Below are positions 42,327 through 51,114 of a stretch of 64,000 nucleotides of DNA, one piece after another. The DNA is from Candidatus Bathyarchaeia archaeon (lineage in GTDB: Archaea > Thermoproteota > Bathyarchaeia > 40CM-2-53-6 > CALIRQ01). The stretch spans positions 28,236 to 92,235 of the forward strand of contig JAWBRV010000005.1 in assembly GCA_038843675.1 (NCBI GenBank), in the 5' to 3' direction. The translations under genes were made by a program, and so were the position numbers. Position 1 is the first letter of the stretch. Every line of letters starts with the position of its first letter. The notes below the pieces were generated by a model. It saw nothing but the letters and a program-made list of their open reading frames with translations. It searched no databases and was not told where the DNA came from.

Positions 42327-42659
42327 TCACATCACCGCGTAGAAAACGACGAATAGCACGGCCAATACGACCATCGCCCACCATAACCAATCGTCCAAAA
42401 TCCCTGAATGGGATCCCCTGAGGGCCTCGAACGCGGCCCTGAAGGTCCCCCTCCAGAACCCGTCGTAAAGCTTGCCGGAGAGGACATAAGCCTTCTCGGC
42501 CGGCATCTCCTCCCCGCAGGCGTATACGTCCTCCTTAGCTCCCCCCGGCCTCCTCGGCGCAATGCGCCTAGCCCAAAGGGCGATGCCGTAGAAGAGGAGC
42601 GAGGATAGGGCCAGGAGGATCGCCACGATCGTTATGTTCTCAAGGAACTGTCCGTTCAT
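42327..42659 (-). CDS. mbhI: MbhI-like membrane subunit
   Basis: The 110-residue protein has two helices, one at each end, around a polar segment VYACGEEMPAEKAY. It corresponds in size and place to MbhI, which links the antiporter part to the hydrogenase part. ATG 42659 overlaps the preceding mbhH stop (ATGA). Confidence 0.75.
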   Translation of the reverse strand: MNGQFLENITIVAILLALSSLLFYGIALWARRIAPRRPGGAKEDVYACGEEMPAEKAYVLSGKLYDGFWRGTFRAAFEALRGSHSGILDDWLWWAMVVLAVLFVVFYAVM

Positions 42660-44296
42660 CTGGCCCTCACCGCCTCCCAAACATATTCCCAATACGCCGG
42701 GCTCGCGACGGCCTCCGAGGCGCCGCGAACGTAACCGAGAACGGCTTGGGGATACACGCCCAAGATTATTGTAAGGGCAGTCAAGATGAGGATCGGGGCC
42801 ATGAGGGTTGCTGGGACGGATTCTGAGATCAACCCCTTCCTAGGGATCCCCGAGAACATCGCATAGATTATCCTCAAGTAAGCCGCCAACATGGCGGCGC
42901 TCGAGATTACCACGACCACTATCCCGAAGTAATGGGCGACGTTGCCCTTCTCCAAGGCCGCGGCTATAAGGAGCCATTTGCTCACGAAGCAATTCAGGCC
43001 CGGGACTCCCGCTATGGCCAATCCCCCAACGGCCAAGGAGGCCGCTAGGCTTGGGTTTATCCTCCCGATCCCGCCCAAGTCGTCCAAGCTTTGGCTGCCC
43101 GTGAGGAAGTAGATCCCGCCGGCGCAAAGGAAGAGGAGGGCCTTGACTATGGTGTGGTTGATGATGTGGAGCACGGCGGCATCGATTGGCAGGAGGCCCG
43201 CTCCCGTGAGCGGCCATGAGCGCTCTTGGGCCAATAGGCCGATGGCGAACACCACATAGCCCACATTGGCAACTGTAGAGAACGCCAATAACCTCTTCAA
43301 ATCCGTCTGTACTAAGGCCATGAAGGCGCCGACCAACATCGAGACTAACCCGAGCAGGAGCATGAGGTGGAGGAAGGCGCCCACGAGGGCGGCCGTCGGC
43401 ATGGGCGCTCCCCCGTAAAGGGTCAGGAGGAACCTCATCAGGGCATAAAGGGATACGGCCGTCAGGATGCCCGAGAACATGGCGCCTATGGAGGCCGGGG
43501 CGGCTTGGGCGGCGTCGATGTGGGGGAAGTGGAGCGGGGCTATCGAGCCCTTTATCCCAAAGGTCCATATAGCCAAGGATATTATCGCTAGGGCTGAGAG
43601 GCTGTAATCCTTCGGGAAGCCGAAGATATCGATCGCGCCGCTCAGGGGCGATCCCGCCCCCATGCCGCCGTGGATCTTCGCGGCGAGATCGGCCATGTTC
43701 AGCGTCCCATAAGTGTTATATAGGAACGCGCAGGCCAAGAGATATACGTTTATCCCCAAGGAACTCATGACCAAGTACTTCATGGAACCCTCCAACGAGA
43801 TCCTGTTGTCCTTTCGGAATGCGATCAGGCCATAGGATGATATGGTGGCGACCTCCAAGAATACGAATAGGTTGAATAGGTCGCCGGTATATACGCAACC
43901 CATCAGCCCGGCGCCCATGAGGAGCAGAAGGATGTAGTAGTATTGAACCCCATAATCCCTAGAGGTATAACCTATGGAGTAGATCGCGAGCATCAACAGG
44001 GACGACGCCACCAAGACGCCGACGAGGGCGTTGAAGCGGTCCACTTCTAAGACTATCCCGACCGGGGGGATCCAGCCGCCGAGCTTGTAGAGCTGTATGC
44101 GCTCGGGCAATAGGCTAACGTTCCAGAAGGTCAATGCAGACATCAGGAGGCTGATGCCCATCCCCAGCGAAGCCAAGAGGCCCCAGGACCTCCTGCCGGT
44201 GAATAGGGCTAGCCCGGGCAGGATGAACGCGAATAGCAGCGGGATCGCGATGGCCAATATCGGGGCGTGTTCGAAGATCGGCTCCAACCTCATCAA
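42656..44296 (-). CDS. mbhH: MrpD-like antiporter subunit (MbhH)
   Basis: The 546-residue protein has about 14 membrane helices with the proton-path residues of MrpD/NuoN: Glu in FVFLEVATISSYGLIAF and Lys in GIKGSIAPLHFPHID. It moves ions in the membrane arm. Confidence 0.93.
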   Translation of the reverse strand: MMRLEPIFEHAPILAIAIPLLFAFILPGLALFTGRRSWGLLASLGMGISLLMSALTFWNVSLLPERIQLYKLGGWIPPVGIVLEVDRFNALVGVLVASSLLMLAIYSIGYTSRDYGVQYYYILLLLMGAGLMGCVYTGDLFNLFVFLEVATISSYGLIAFRKDNRISLEGSMKYLVMSSLGINVYLLACAFLYNTYGTLNMADLAAKIHGGMGAGSPLSGAIDIFGFPKDYSLSALAIISLAIWTFGIKGSIAPLHFPHIDAAQAAPASIGAMFSGILTAVSLYALMRFLLTLYGGAPMPTAALVGAFLHLMLLLGLVSMLVGAFMALVQTDLKRLLAFSTVANVGYVVFAIGLLAQERSWPLTGAGLLPIDAAVLHIINHTIVKALLFLCAGGIYFLTGSQSLDDLGGIGRINPSLAASLAVGGLAIAGVPGLNCFVSKWLLIAAALEKGNVAHYFGIVVVVISSAAMLAAYLRIIYAMFSGIPRKGLISESVPATLMAPILILTALTIILGVYPQAVLGYVRGASEAVASPAYWEYVWEAVRAR

Positions 44297-44682
44297 CCCC
44301 TCAATTCCTTTATCTTCCTAACATCCAAGGTCCCATAGGCCCTGTATATGAGGACCACTAGGGCGATCGCGAAGGCCGTGACGCACATGTCGATCACTAT
44401 GGCCGTGAGGACGAGGGCTTGCGGGAGCGGATCGACGGCCCTCTCCACGACCAATTGGACCTGTTCCGGGTTCGGGTAGATCGGGGGGATAGGTCCCGCG
44501 ACCCTCCTATAGCCGGTCAGGATTAGGAAGAGGTTCACGACGTCGATCATTATCGTCAGGCCTAGGATCTTCTTTATCAGGTTCGATTTGAGGATGATTG
44601 CATATGCGCAAACGGCCAGCATGAGGAACGTGAGTATGTATGGGTACTGGACCATGAAGGCATCGAGGATCCAATCGCTCAT
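44293..44682 (-). CDS. mbhG: MrpC-like subunit (MbhG)
   Basis: Three hydrophobic helices make up this 129-residue NuoK/MrpC-type protein, with LKSNLIKKILGLTIMIDVVN in the cytoplasmic part. It overlaps its neighbours by a few bases at both ends. Confidence 0.88.
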   Translation of the reverse strand: MSDWILDAFMVQYPYILTFLMLAVCAYAIILKSNLIKKILGLTIMIDVVNLFLILTGYRRVAGPIPPIYPNPEQVQLVVERAVDPLPQALVLTAIVIDMCVTAFAIALVVLIYRAYGTLDVRKIKELRG

Positions 44683-45143
44683 CTCCTTCCCCCCTCCTTA
44701 AACTCGAACTCCATGAGCATAACGTATACGAATATAACGGCCATGAAGCCCATCGCCACGTTCAAGCCCTCGCCCACGCTGAACGGCAGGAGCGTCCCAG
44801 CACTGAATATCCAGCCGGGAATACCAAGGGGGAATACGCCGCGGTTTTGCATGAAATTGCCAAATCCGCGTATGAACTCGTTCAACGCTCCGGCCAAGGC
44901 CACTAGGCCTATGAGGGCCAGCCCTAAGCTCTTGACGGCCTCCACTCGCTCTATGTTCCTCGGGTTCAGGGATACGCCATAGGCCAAAGCGTAAAGCGTT
45001 AGGGCGGCGGCGACTATGGTCCCGCCCTGGAATCCCCCCCCGGGCGTCAAGTGGCCGTGGAATATGACGTTTGCGCCCAAGATCAATATCAATGGCACCA
45101 TTATCCTCGAGGAAACCCTTACGATTATTGACATCCCCTTCAT
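44679..45143 (-). CDS. mbhF: MrpB-like subunit (MbhF)
   Basis: The MrpB signature GHLTPGGGFQGGTIVAAALT is present in this 154-residue, four-helix protein, preceded by SRIMVPLILILGANVIFHG. Confidence 0.92.
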   Translation of the reverse strand: MKGMSIIVRVSSRIMVPLILILGANVIFHGHLTPGGGFQGGTIVAAALTLYALAYGVSLNPRNIERVEAVKSLGLALIGLVALAGALNEFIRGFGNFMQNRGVFPLGIPGWIFSAGTLLPFSVGEGLNVAMGFMAVIFVYVMLMEFEFKEGGRR

Positions 45144-45416
45144 TTAATGCTCCCTCCTCCTAAAGAGCAATAGGGCCCCTATGGCCGCCGCGAAGAACAC
45201 GGTCGTTTCCCCCAAGGTATCGTATCCCCTGTAATCCCAAACGATCGTCGTGACCACGTTCAAGGCCCCGGTTTCCTCCAGAGCCCTCGGGAGGTAATAC
45301 CTTATCGCCAATGCCCTCCCCGATCCGAAGGATGGGAAGGATATGGTGAATATTATGGCGAAGGCCAGCACCACCATCGCCAAGAACAGCACAGCAGCCG
45401 CCTCCTTGCTCCTCAT
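45144..45416 (-). CDS. mbhE: MbhE-like subunit
   Basis: The 90-residue protein has two helices and the conserved VTTIVWDYRGYDTLGETTVF stretch found in MbhE and the MrpA C-terminal region. Confidence 0.85.
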   Translation of the reverse strand: MRSKEAAAVLFLAMVVLAFAIIFTISFPSFGSGRALAIRYYLPRALEETGALNVVTTIVWDYRGYDTLGETTVFFAAAIGALLLFRRREH

Positions 45417-45670
45417 TCCTCATACCTCCTCGTCCAGAAGACGGCCGCTATGAAGACGAGCGTTTCGATGCCCACGTCGACGGCGACTTGAGCCAGCGAT
45501 ATATCCGGCGCTTGGAGCAGGAAGTATATGAAGGCCAGGAAGGTGCCCTCGACGCCAGAGAATATCACGGCCAAGAGCAAATCCTTCACGGCGAAGACCA
45601 ATATCGTGAAGATTAGCATCAGGAGTAGGAACAACAACAATAGCGCATCGAAGGTTGTGAATTGGATCAT
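45413..45670 (-). CDS. mbhD: MbhD-like (DUF4040) subunit
   Basis: The 85-residue, three-helix protein has the DUF4040 signature APDISLAQVAVDVGIETLVF. It corresponds to part of MrpA. Confidence 0.88.
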   Translation of the reverse strand: MIQFTTFDALLLLFLLLMLIFTILVFAVKDLLLAVIFSGVEGTFLAFIYFLLQAPDISLAQVAVDVGIETLVFIAAVFWTRRYEE

Positions 45671-46023
45671 CTCAACGCCTCCTCCAGCTTATCGCATACC
45701 TTTGGCTCCACGGGCACGCCGGCCCTATGGGCCGCCCTGGCCATGGCATGGGTGCCCACCGGCGAGGTGAGCACTATGAGCGCCGCGATTATGAGGGCAT
45801 TTGAGAAATATATCGCCCTAACGTCCCATTCGGCTGGGGTGGAGAGCGAATATATGGCCAAGCCCACGAGGGGCACCACGGATCCGCCTATTACGGCCAC
45901 GGTCGCGGCGTGGAGCCTCACGAAGTAATTCGGGAACCTTATCAACCCTATTGCCCCAACCACAGCGCAGAAGCCGCCGATCGCTAGGAGCGCATACGCC
46001 AAGAGGGCCGTTATGCCGCTCAT
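45667..46023 (-). CDS. mbhC: MrpG-like subunit (MbhC)
   Basis: The 118 residues have three helices and the MrpG region IGLIRFPNYFVRLHAATV with VLTSPVGTHAMARAA. Confidence 0.9.
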   Translation of the reverse strand: MSGITALLAYALLAIGGFCAVVGAIGLIRFPNYFVRLHAATVAVIGGSVVPLVGLAIYSLSTPAEWDVRAIYFSNALIIAALIVLTSPVGTHAMARAAHRAGVPVEPKVCDKLEEALR

Positions 46024-46280
46024 TCTCCCATGCTCCTCCCTTCCAAATATTTCGCTAGGACCAAAGTCCCTATATAAGATAGGAGGGCCAAGGCTATGGC
46101 TACCACGAGCAACAAATACACGCCGTATAGGATCGCGAAGAGGACCATGAGGGCGCAGAGCAGGGATGTGGAGGCATCTATGGCCAATACCCTATCCGGG
46201 ATCGTTGGGCCCGCGACCACCCTATACATCAGGATTAGTATCGCCGCCACGAAGGGTATGGCGAAATAAATGAGCATCAT
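46020..46280 (-). CDS. mbhB: MrpF-like subunit (MbhB)
   Basis: The 86-residue, three-helix protein has the MrpF motif VAGPTIPDRVLAIDA. Confidence 0.9.
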   Translation of the reverse strand: MMLIYFAIPFVAAILILMYRVVAGPTIPDRVLAIDASTSLLCALMVLFAILYGVYLLLVVAIALALLSYIGTLVLAKYLEGRSMGE

Positions 46281-46813
46281 TCGAACACCTCCCCAAGCCT
46301 ATCCTCGAATGACTTCGAGATCTCCGAGCGGCATGTTTGCTCATCCGGGGAGATGACGTTTATCCAATGGACGAAGAACCTCCTGCGTTCCTCATCCACG
46401 TCCACCACCACGGTCCCCGGCGTATTCGTTATTGAGCAAGCCACCGCCGCCAATCCGAAATCCGTTTTGAGGCCGCAGGGCACGGAGACGATGCCCGGCC
46501 TTATGGGCATGGAGGGGTGGAGTATCCTATATATGACGTCCAAATGGGCCTTGACCTCGGCGTAGAGGAAGTAATAGATTATATAGGCGATCCCCCGGAT
46601 CCACCTCAACGGGTTCAGGACCCTCGAGGCGGGACATTTGATTAAGAGCTGAGAAGTGAACGCCGATATGATTGCCGAGGAGATGAGGCCTATCAGGACC
46701 TCATCCCACCTCTTCGGCGTATAAACGCCGGATAGGAGAATCCATATAAAGAAGAGGAAAACCGTAAGCAGGGCGAACTTCCCGAGCTTAGAAGCCCCTT
46801 GAGAGGGATTCAA
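46277..46813 (-). CDS. mbhA: MrpE-like subunit (MbhA)
   Basis: The 178 residues have two N-terminal helices and the MrpE region ACSITNTPGTVVVDVDEE. Its start overlaps the end of the ferredoxin gene. Confidence 0.9.
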   Translation of the reverse strand: MNPSQGASKLGKFALLTVFLFFIWILLSGVYTPKRWDEVLIGLISSAIISAFTSQLLIKCPASRVLNPLRWIRGIAYIIYYFLYAEVKAHLDVIYRILHPSMPIRPGIVSVPCGLKTDFGLAAVACSITNTPGTVVVDVDEERRRFFVHWINVISPDEQTCRSEISKSFEDRLGEVFE

Positions 46814-47181
46814 GCCCGATCGCCCCCGACCGCCGGCGGCTCCGGCGCTATCACTAGCTCAGCCCTCGAGGTCCTGGCAAGCTCGTATAGCTTTGTGTTG
46901 CTTATGACGTTCTTCGGGCAGCTGGCCGCGCATTGATAACAGAACACGCATCGATCCAAGTATAGCTTGGGCCATTTCTTTCCACCCATCTCCACCATCT
47001 CTATGGCGAAGGCCGGGCAATCCATTGAGCATATACCGCAATTTATGCATTTGCTAAGATCGAAGACTTGCTTCCCCCTGAAGCCCTCCGAGGGCTCCCT
47101 TCTCTCGAAGGGGTACATCAACGTGAACGGCCTCCTCGCGACCGCCCTGATGGCCTCTGAGATGAACTTCGGGAGCCCCAA
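46810..47181 (-). CDS. mbhN: Hydrogenase ferredoxin subunit (MbhN, NuoI-like)
   Basis: Two complete 4Fe-4S motifs, CINCGICSMDCP and CVFCYQCAASCP, lie in a 123-residue NuoI-like protein. It carries electrons from ferredoxin to the small subunit. It begins with TTG. Confidence 0.94.
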   Translation of the reverse strand: MGLPKFISEAIRAVARRPFTLMYPFERREPSEGFRGKQVFDLSKCINCGICSMDCPAFAIEMVEMGGKKWPKLYLDRCVFCYQCAASCPKNVISNTKLYELARTSRAELVIAPEPPAVGGDRA

Positions 47182-47188
47182 ACCGACC

Positions 47189-48352
47189 TCACCCAGATGT
47201 GCCGTGCTTGGCCATTAAATCCCTTAGCCTCGTGGAGTACCGCTCGCCCTTAGAAATGTCTATTATGGCGAGCCTGTCCTCGCAGGAGAAACATGGGTCT
47301 ATGCTGGATAGGGAGACGGGGACATCGGCTATATAGCCCCCCCTTATCATCTCGCATGCGGCCAGTATGTTGGCCAAAGTCGGCGTTCGGCACTTGAACC
47401 TATAGGGCTTGTCCCCGCCCTTGCTTATTATATGGTTGATCAGCTCCCCCCTCGGCGCCTCGATCCTCCCAACGGCCTCCCCTTCGCGGACCCTGCGCGG
47501 GAACCTCGCCCTGATGGGACCATCCGGTAGGTGATCCAATGCGTATTCTATTATGCCGATCGACTCGAATACTTCGTCGACCCTTACCATGAAGCGGGCC
47601 CAAGAATCGTTCGTATCGTAGGTTATGACATTGAACGGTATCTCCTCATAAGCCGCATAAGGGTCATCCGCCCTAACGTCCGCCTTGATCCCCGATCCCC
47701 TTATCACGGGGCCCACGGCGCATAGGTCCAAGGCCGAGGAGGGCCTCAGGATCCCAACGCCCTTCGACCTTTTCTCCACGGTTGGATCCTCAGCGAATAC
47801 CTTCTTGTAGAACTTCATCCTCTCCCTCAAGTACTCCATCGCCCTCTTCGCTTCGCCAATCTGGCTTGGGCTAACATCCCTAGCCACTCCGCCCAATACG
47901 TTGAAGGCGCTTATGAGCCTGTTCCCAGTGATGGATTCCACGACATCCATCACGAGCTCCCTATCCCTCCAAAGATACATGAAGAGCGTATCGAAGCCCA
48001 TGAGCTCCCCGACGACGCCCAATAGGAGGAGGTGGCTGTGGATCCTGTTCAGCTCGTGGACCACGGCCCGCAGGTACGCGGCCCTAGGGGGGATCTCGAA
48101 GCCTTGAAGCGCTTCAACCGTTTGGACGTAAACTAGGGAATGGGCTACGTTGCAGATGCCGCAGATCCTCTCGATCAAATATATGTCTTGGATATAGGAT
48201 CGAAGCTCGGCGGCCTTCTCGATGCCCCTATGGACATAGCCGATCCGTGGCACCACGTCAACGACGTACTCCCCGTCCAGCTTTAGGATAAACCTCTCGG
48301 GCTCATGGAGGGCCGGGTGTTGCGGCCCGATTATCAAATCCGTTGTTGCCAT
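47189..48352 (-). CDS. mbhL: [NiFe] hydrogenase large subunit (MbhL, NuoD-like)
   Basis: Both nickel-binding motifs are intact: RICGICNVAH in the first third and DPCFSCEDR near the C-terminus, giving four cysteines. This marks a true group 4 hydrogenase rather than a sulfur-reductase (Mbx/Mbs) relative, in which two of them are lost. NuoD features such as GPQHPALHEPERF start it. ATG 48352 was chosen; GTG 48367 would add five residues. Confidence 0.93.
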   Translation of the reverse strand: MATTDLIIGPQHPALHEPERFILKLDGEYVVDVVPRIGYVHRGIEKAAELRSYIQDIYLIERICGICNVAHSLVYVQTVEALQGFEIPPRAAYLRAVVHELNRIHSHLLLLGVVGELMGFDTLFMYLWRDRELVMDVVESITGNRLISAFNVLGGVARDVSPSQIGEAKRAMEYLRERMKFYKKVFAEDPTVEKRSKGVGILRPSSALDLCAVGPVIRGSGIKADVRADDPYAAYEEIPFNVITYDTNDSWARFMVRVDEVFESIGIIEYALDHLPDGPIRARFPRRVREGEAVGRIEAPRGELINHIISKGGDKPYRFKCRTPTLANILAACEMIRGGYIADVPVSLSSIDPCFSCEDRLAIIDISKGERYSTRLRDLMAKHGTSG

Positions 48353-48371
48353 GAACGCTTCACACACCCCT

Positions 48372-48833
48372 TCATTTCAACCAATCCGGTTTCCAATCCT
48401 TCCGAAGCGGATGAACGCCCTCCGGCCAATCCTCCGGGAGGATCAGCTTTCCCTCATAAGGAAGGCCCTTGAATTCTATCCCCAATAGATCCCTAGCCTC
48501 GGCCTCGTAAAGCAGGGAGCCCGGTATAATATCCGAAACGGTTTCGATCTCCGGGGAGGCTTTCGGAACCTCCGTTTTGATAGTTACTTCCGCCCCCGCT
48601 CGATAGCACCAAATATGGTACGCGATTTCAATGCTCCCCCCCATATCGGTCCCGGTTATGGTGCTCATATGAGAGCCGCCGAATTTCTTCAAGGCCCCTA
48701 TGGCGGCCTTATGATCTCCCGGCTTGACCGATATGACGATCCTCCTCGGCCCCAAGACGTGGGCCTTGAGGACCTTATCGCCTAGCTCCGATTTGAGCGC
48801 CTCCAAGAAATTAGTCTCATTCCCGGCCTTCAT
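48372..48833 (-). CDS. mbhK: Hydrogenase subunit, NuoC-like (MbhK)
   Basis: The 153-residue protein contains the 30-kDa-subunit signature LPYEGKLILPEDWPEGVHPL and ARDLLGIEFKG. It scaffolds the large subunit. It overlaps mbhJ by 17 bases. Confidence 0.92.
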   Translation of the reverse strand: MKAGNETNFLEALKSELGDKVLKAHVLGPRRIVISVKPGDHKAAIGALKKFGGSHMSTITGTDMGGSIEIAYHIWCYRAGAEVTIKTEVPKASPEIETVSDIIPGSLLYEAEARDLLGIEFKGLPYEGKLILPEDWPEGVHPLRKDWKPDWLK

Positions 48834-49266
48834 CGGCGGGCGCCCCCTTCAATTTTCCCAAGAGCTTGACGACCCCATCTATTATCGCCTCCGGCTTCGG
48901 AGGGCAGCCGGGGACGTAAACGTCCACCGGTATCACCTGATCCACCCTCATGGCTTGGCCATAGCAATTTTGGAAGACCCCGCCCGTGAGCGCGCAGGCG
49001 CCCACGGCGATGACGAACTTCGGCTCGGGCATTTGCTCGTATATGCGCTTGACCCTCTCGGCTATTTGCCTCGTCATAACTCCGGCTATGACCATCACGT
49101 CCGCATGCCTCGGTGAGGGCTTGAGGAGGATCCCGAACCGCTCCACATCGTATCTCGGGGTCAGGGCGGCCAAGATCTCTATATCGCACCCATTACAACC
49201 GCCCGCGTTTATGTGCAATATCCAAGGCGATTTCAGGCGACACCACGTAGCCAATTTCTCCATCAA
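48817..49266 (-). CDS. mbhJ: Hydrogenase small subunit (MbhJ, NuoB-like)
   Basis: The proximal 4Fe-4S cluster ligands are visible: GGCNGCDIE, GACALTGG and PGCPPKPEA. At 149 residues this is the single-cluster small subunit of group 4 hydrogenases. It is first in the operon of 14 tightly packed genes (49266 down to 41345). Confidence 0.94.
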   Translation of the reverse strand: MMEKLATWCRLKSPWILHINAGGCNGCDIEILAALTPRYDVERFGILLKPSPRHADVMVIAGVMTRQIAERVKRIYEQMPEPKFVIAVGACALTGGVFQNCYGQAMRVDQVIPVDVYVPGCPPKPEAIIDGVVKLLGKLKGAPADEGRE

Positions 49267-49329
49267 CGTTCCGGGCCCCTATGGCATTGTTGGCTCGCCT
49301 TCCCGAAGGCGAAGGTAGGAATTTGCGCG

Positions 49330-49351
49330 GATGCCAAATATAAAAATATAT
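49330..49351 (-). promoter_or_regulatory. AT-rich promoter region of the hydrogenase operon
   Basis: The minus strand has a long AT-rich run (ATATATTTTTATATTTGG) about 65-85 bases before mbhJ. It is the only strong TATA-like element upstream of the operon and implies a leader of about 40-60 nt. Confidence 0.45.
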
Positions 49352-49371
49352 GATTCCCGGAGGGGCGACCC

Positions 49372-49980
49372 TTATCCGGGTCTTTGCGTACGGCCTTTGA
49401 TAAGGATCCCCTCGACCCTCTCGATAAGGAGATCCAAAAATTCCCCGAACTCGGGCATCAGCCTATGGGCCAGAAGAACTAGGAACGCCACCGATACGAT
49501 CCCGAGCAATAGGCCCAGCGGACCATGAGCAAGCTCCCAAGGCAATATGCCATTGTATAGGAGCCAGAGCTCTAATACCACCCTGAATACATTTGCGACG
49601 AATATGGCAAGGCTCACTGAGGCTATGGAGACGGCCTTCTTCCACCAAGCCACCTTTGGGATCGGTATCAATATGCCCGAGAAGGTAGCAATGACCTGCA
49701 CACCCGTGCAATCCCTAACTATTTGGACCTCGTTGACGAAGGCCCCCCTCCCGACGACCTTGAACTCGGAGGGCATCCCGATCAGGCCCATCGCCCATGC
49801 AGAGGCCTTAGCGGTGAGCTCCTCCAAGAAATAATAATCCGGGATATAGTAGAGGAAGATGGCTATCGCCAGCGCCGAGACCCCATATAATGCGAGATCT
49901 ATGGCGGCCGGCGGATCCGAACTCGGCCCGGCCGATCGGGTTGGGCCAGCTCTAGGCTTAACTGCCTCCCTCGCCCCCAA
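49372..49980 (-). CDS. Archaeosortase/exosortase family transpeptidase
   Basis: The catalytic triad of the family is recognisable in order: Cys in VRDCTGVQ, Arg in NVFRVVLELW and His in LAHGPLG. About six membrane helices and a long polar N-terminus make up 202 residues. Archaeosortases process and attach surface proteins at their C-terminus. No substrate with an evident sorting signal sits next to it. Confidence 0.85.
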   Translation of the reverse strand: MGAREAVKPRAGPTRSAGPSSDPPAAIDLALYGVSALAIAIFLYYIPDYYFLEELTAKASAWAMGLIGMPSEFKVVGRGAFVNEVQIVRDCTGVQVIATFSGILIPIPKVAWWKKAVSIASVSLAIFVANVFRVVLELWLLYNGILPWELAHGPLGLLLGIVSVAFLVLLAHRLMPEFGEFLDLLIERVEGILIKGRTQRPG

Positions 49981-50221
49981 GGCTCGCGCAGGTCACCCTC
50001 CCCCTAATCCTCCTTATGAAGCGATCGCAAGAGAAGCATTCGATGAAGGTAACCGGTTTGCCCCTCACCGGACAATCGACTACCTCTCTCTTCATCCTGG
50101 CCAGCCTCTTCCCGCTTATTAAGCCCTTTATGGCTTCGAGGGCCTCCTTGGGGACCGGCGGGGCCCTCTCCAGAACCCTCACTTCGAGCTGAAGCCCTTC
50201 GCCTTCGACTCCCATCTCCAT
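49958..50221 (-). CDS. Small protein with a four-cysteine motif
   Basis: The 87 residues end with DCPVRGKPVTFIECFSCDRF and RVTC, a likely zinc site of four cysteines. It overlaps the archaeosortase start by 23 bases, so translation is probably coupled. No family was recognised with certainty. Confidence 0.65.
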   Translation of the reverse strand: MEMGVEGEGLQLEVRVLERAPPVPKEALEAIKGLISGKRLARMKREVVDCPVRGKPVTFIECFSCDRFIRRIRGRVTCASLGGEGGS

Positions 50222-50334
50222 CCCTACCCTCGCTTAGCCCACTACGAGGTAATTACGGTTTTGGCAAAGATCCTTTCAAATATTTATCCCATTTGATGTA
50301 ATGCTTAAATTCGCGGTCGTTCAAAAAATGGCCG

Positions 50335-50730
50335 GTGCCAGCGGAGTTGATGGCTAGATACGCGAAGCTCGCCTTGCTCGGGCTTTGCGTGGCGGGGATA
50401 GGCTTGGCAATCGAATTGGCAATCGCGCCGAAGCTATTGGAGGGGATACCCTTACCCTTCGGGCAAACCGGGAAGCCAATCGGAGGCTCGCTCTTCAACC
50501 TCACCTTCTTCCATGCGCTCTTGGCAACCGCGATGATATTACTGTTCGCATACCTCGCGAAGAGGATCGGGTTCGACTTCGGCATAATACCGAGGACGAG
50601 GGGGGAGGCCCACGGCCTCGTGGCCTTCGTGGCCTTCATCTCATCGGGATTCCTGATGTGGTATCATCCAATCTTCCTGATCGGATTGCTCGCCTCGGGC
50701 ATATACTTATTGGCATCGGAGATCTTGTGA
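50335..50730 (+). CDS. Four-helix membrane protein, function unknown
   Basis: The 131-residue protein has four hydrophobic segments and little else. Starts GTG 50335, TTG 50347 or ATG 50350 are all possible; an AT-rich CTTAAATT at about 50304 suits the later ones. No family recognised. Confidence 0.6.
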   Translation: MPAELMARYAKLALLGLCVAGIGLAIELAIAPKLLEGIPLPFGQTGKPIGGSLFNLTFFHALLATAMILLFAYLAKRIGFDFGIIPRTRGEAHGLVAFVAFISSGFLMWYHPIFLIGLLASGIYLLASEIL

Positions 50731-51114
50731 GAGCGCTGGAGCATCGCCTCGCTTCGACGACCAATACCTAAAAGGGATTTTGGGAGTTTCGCCAGCGCCT
50801 TAGCGCGCTTGCACCTACGCTTTTTTTTAAAAAAAAAAATAGTGGTTTATTTAAAATTACATTAAACGCCTAGCCAATGGATTTTAACAGACGCATCGCC
50901 TAAGTCGCGCGATAATCCGAAACCCCCTTGACAAATTTCGTGAAGGAAGCATAGGTTTATAAGAGCCTCTTTTTTGGAGTAGGGATCATTCGACGCGATC
51001 CCGAGGGGAAGACAAATTTGGCGATCGATGTGGCGGCATCGGCCTCCGAAATCCACTTCTTCACAAACCAACTTGGGGCGCTTTTTGAATTGAGGTTGAT
51101 GAGGTTGATGTGAA
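50731..51114 (+). promoter_or_regulatory. Intergenic region and long leader before the pyrophosphatase gene
   Basis: No gene is seen. A run of 8 T and 11 A (50822-50840) may terminate transcription. TTTATAAG at 50957-50964 is a good TATA box, putting the start near 50985. There GGGATC (50983-50988) and GATCCC (50998-51003) can pair. The leader would be about 130 nt and ends in two direct copies of GAGGTTGAT (51092-51109), each with a ribosome-binding-like GAGGT. Confidence 0.45.

Noticed and set aside
41345..49266. Mbx/Mbs sulfur-reducing complex or Fpo/Nuo complex I
   Set aside because: The large subunit keeps both CxxC nickel motifs, and there are MrpE, F, G, B, C parts that complex I lacks.
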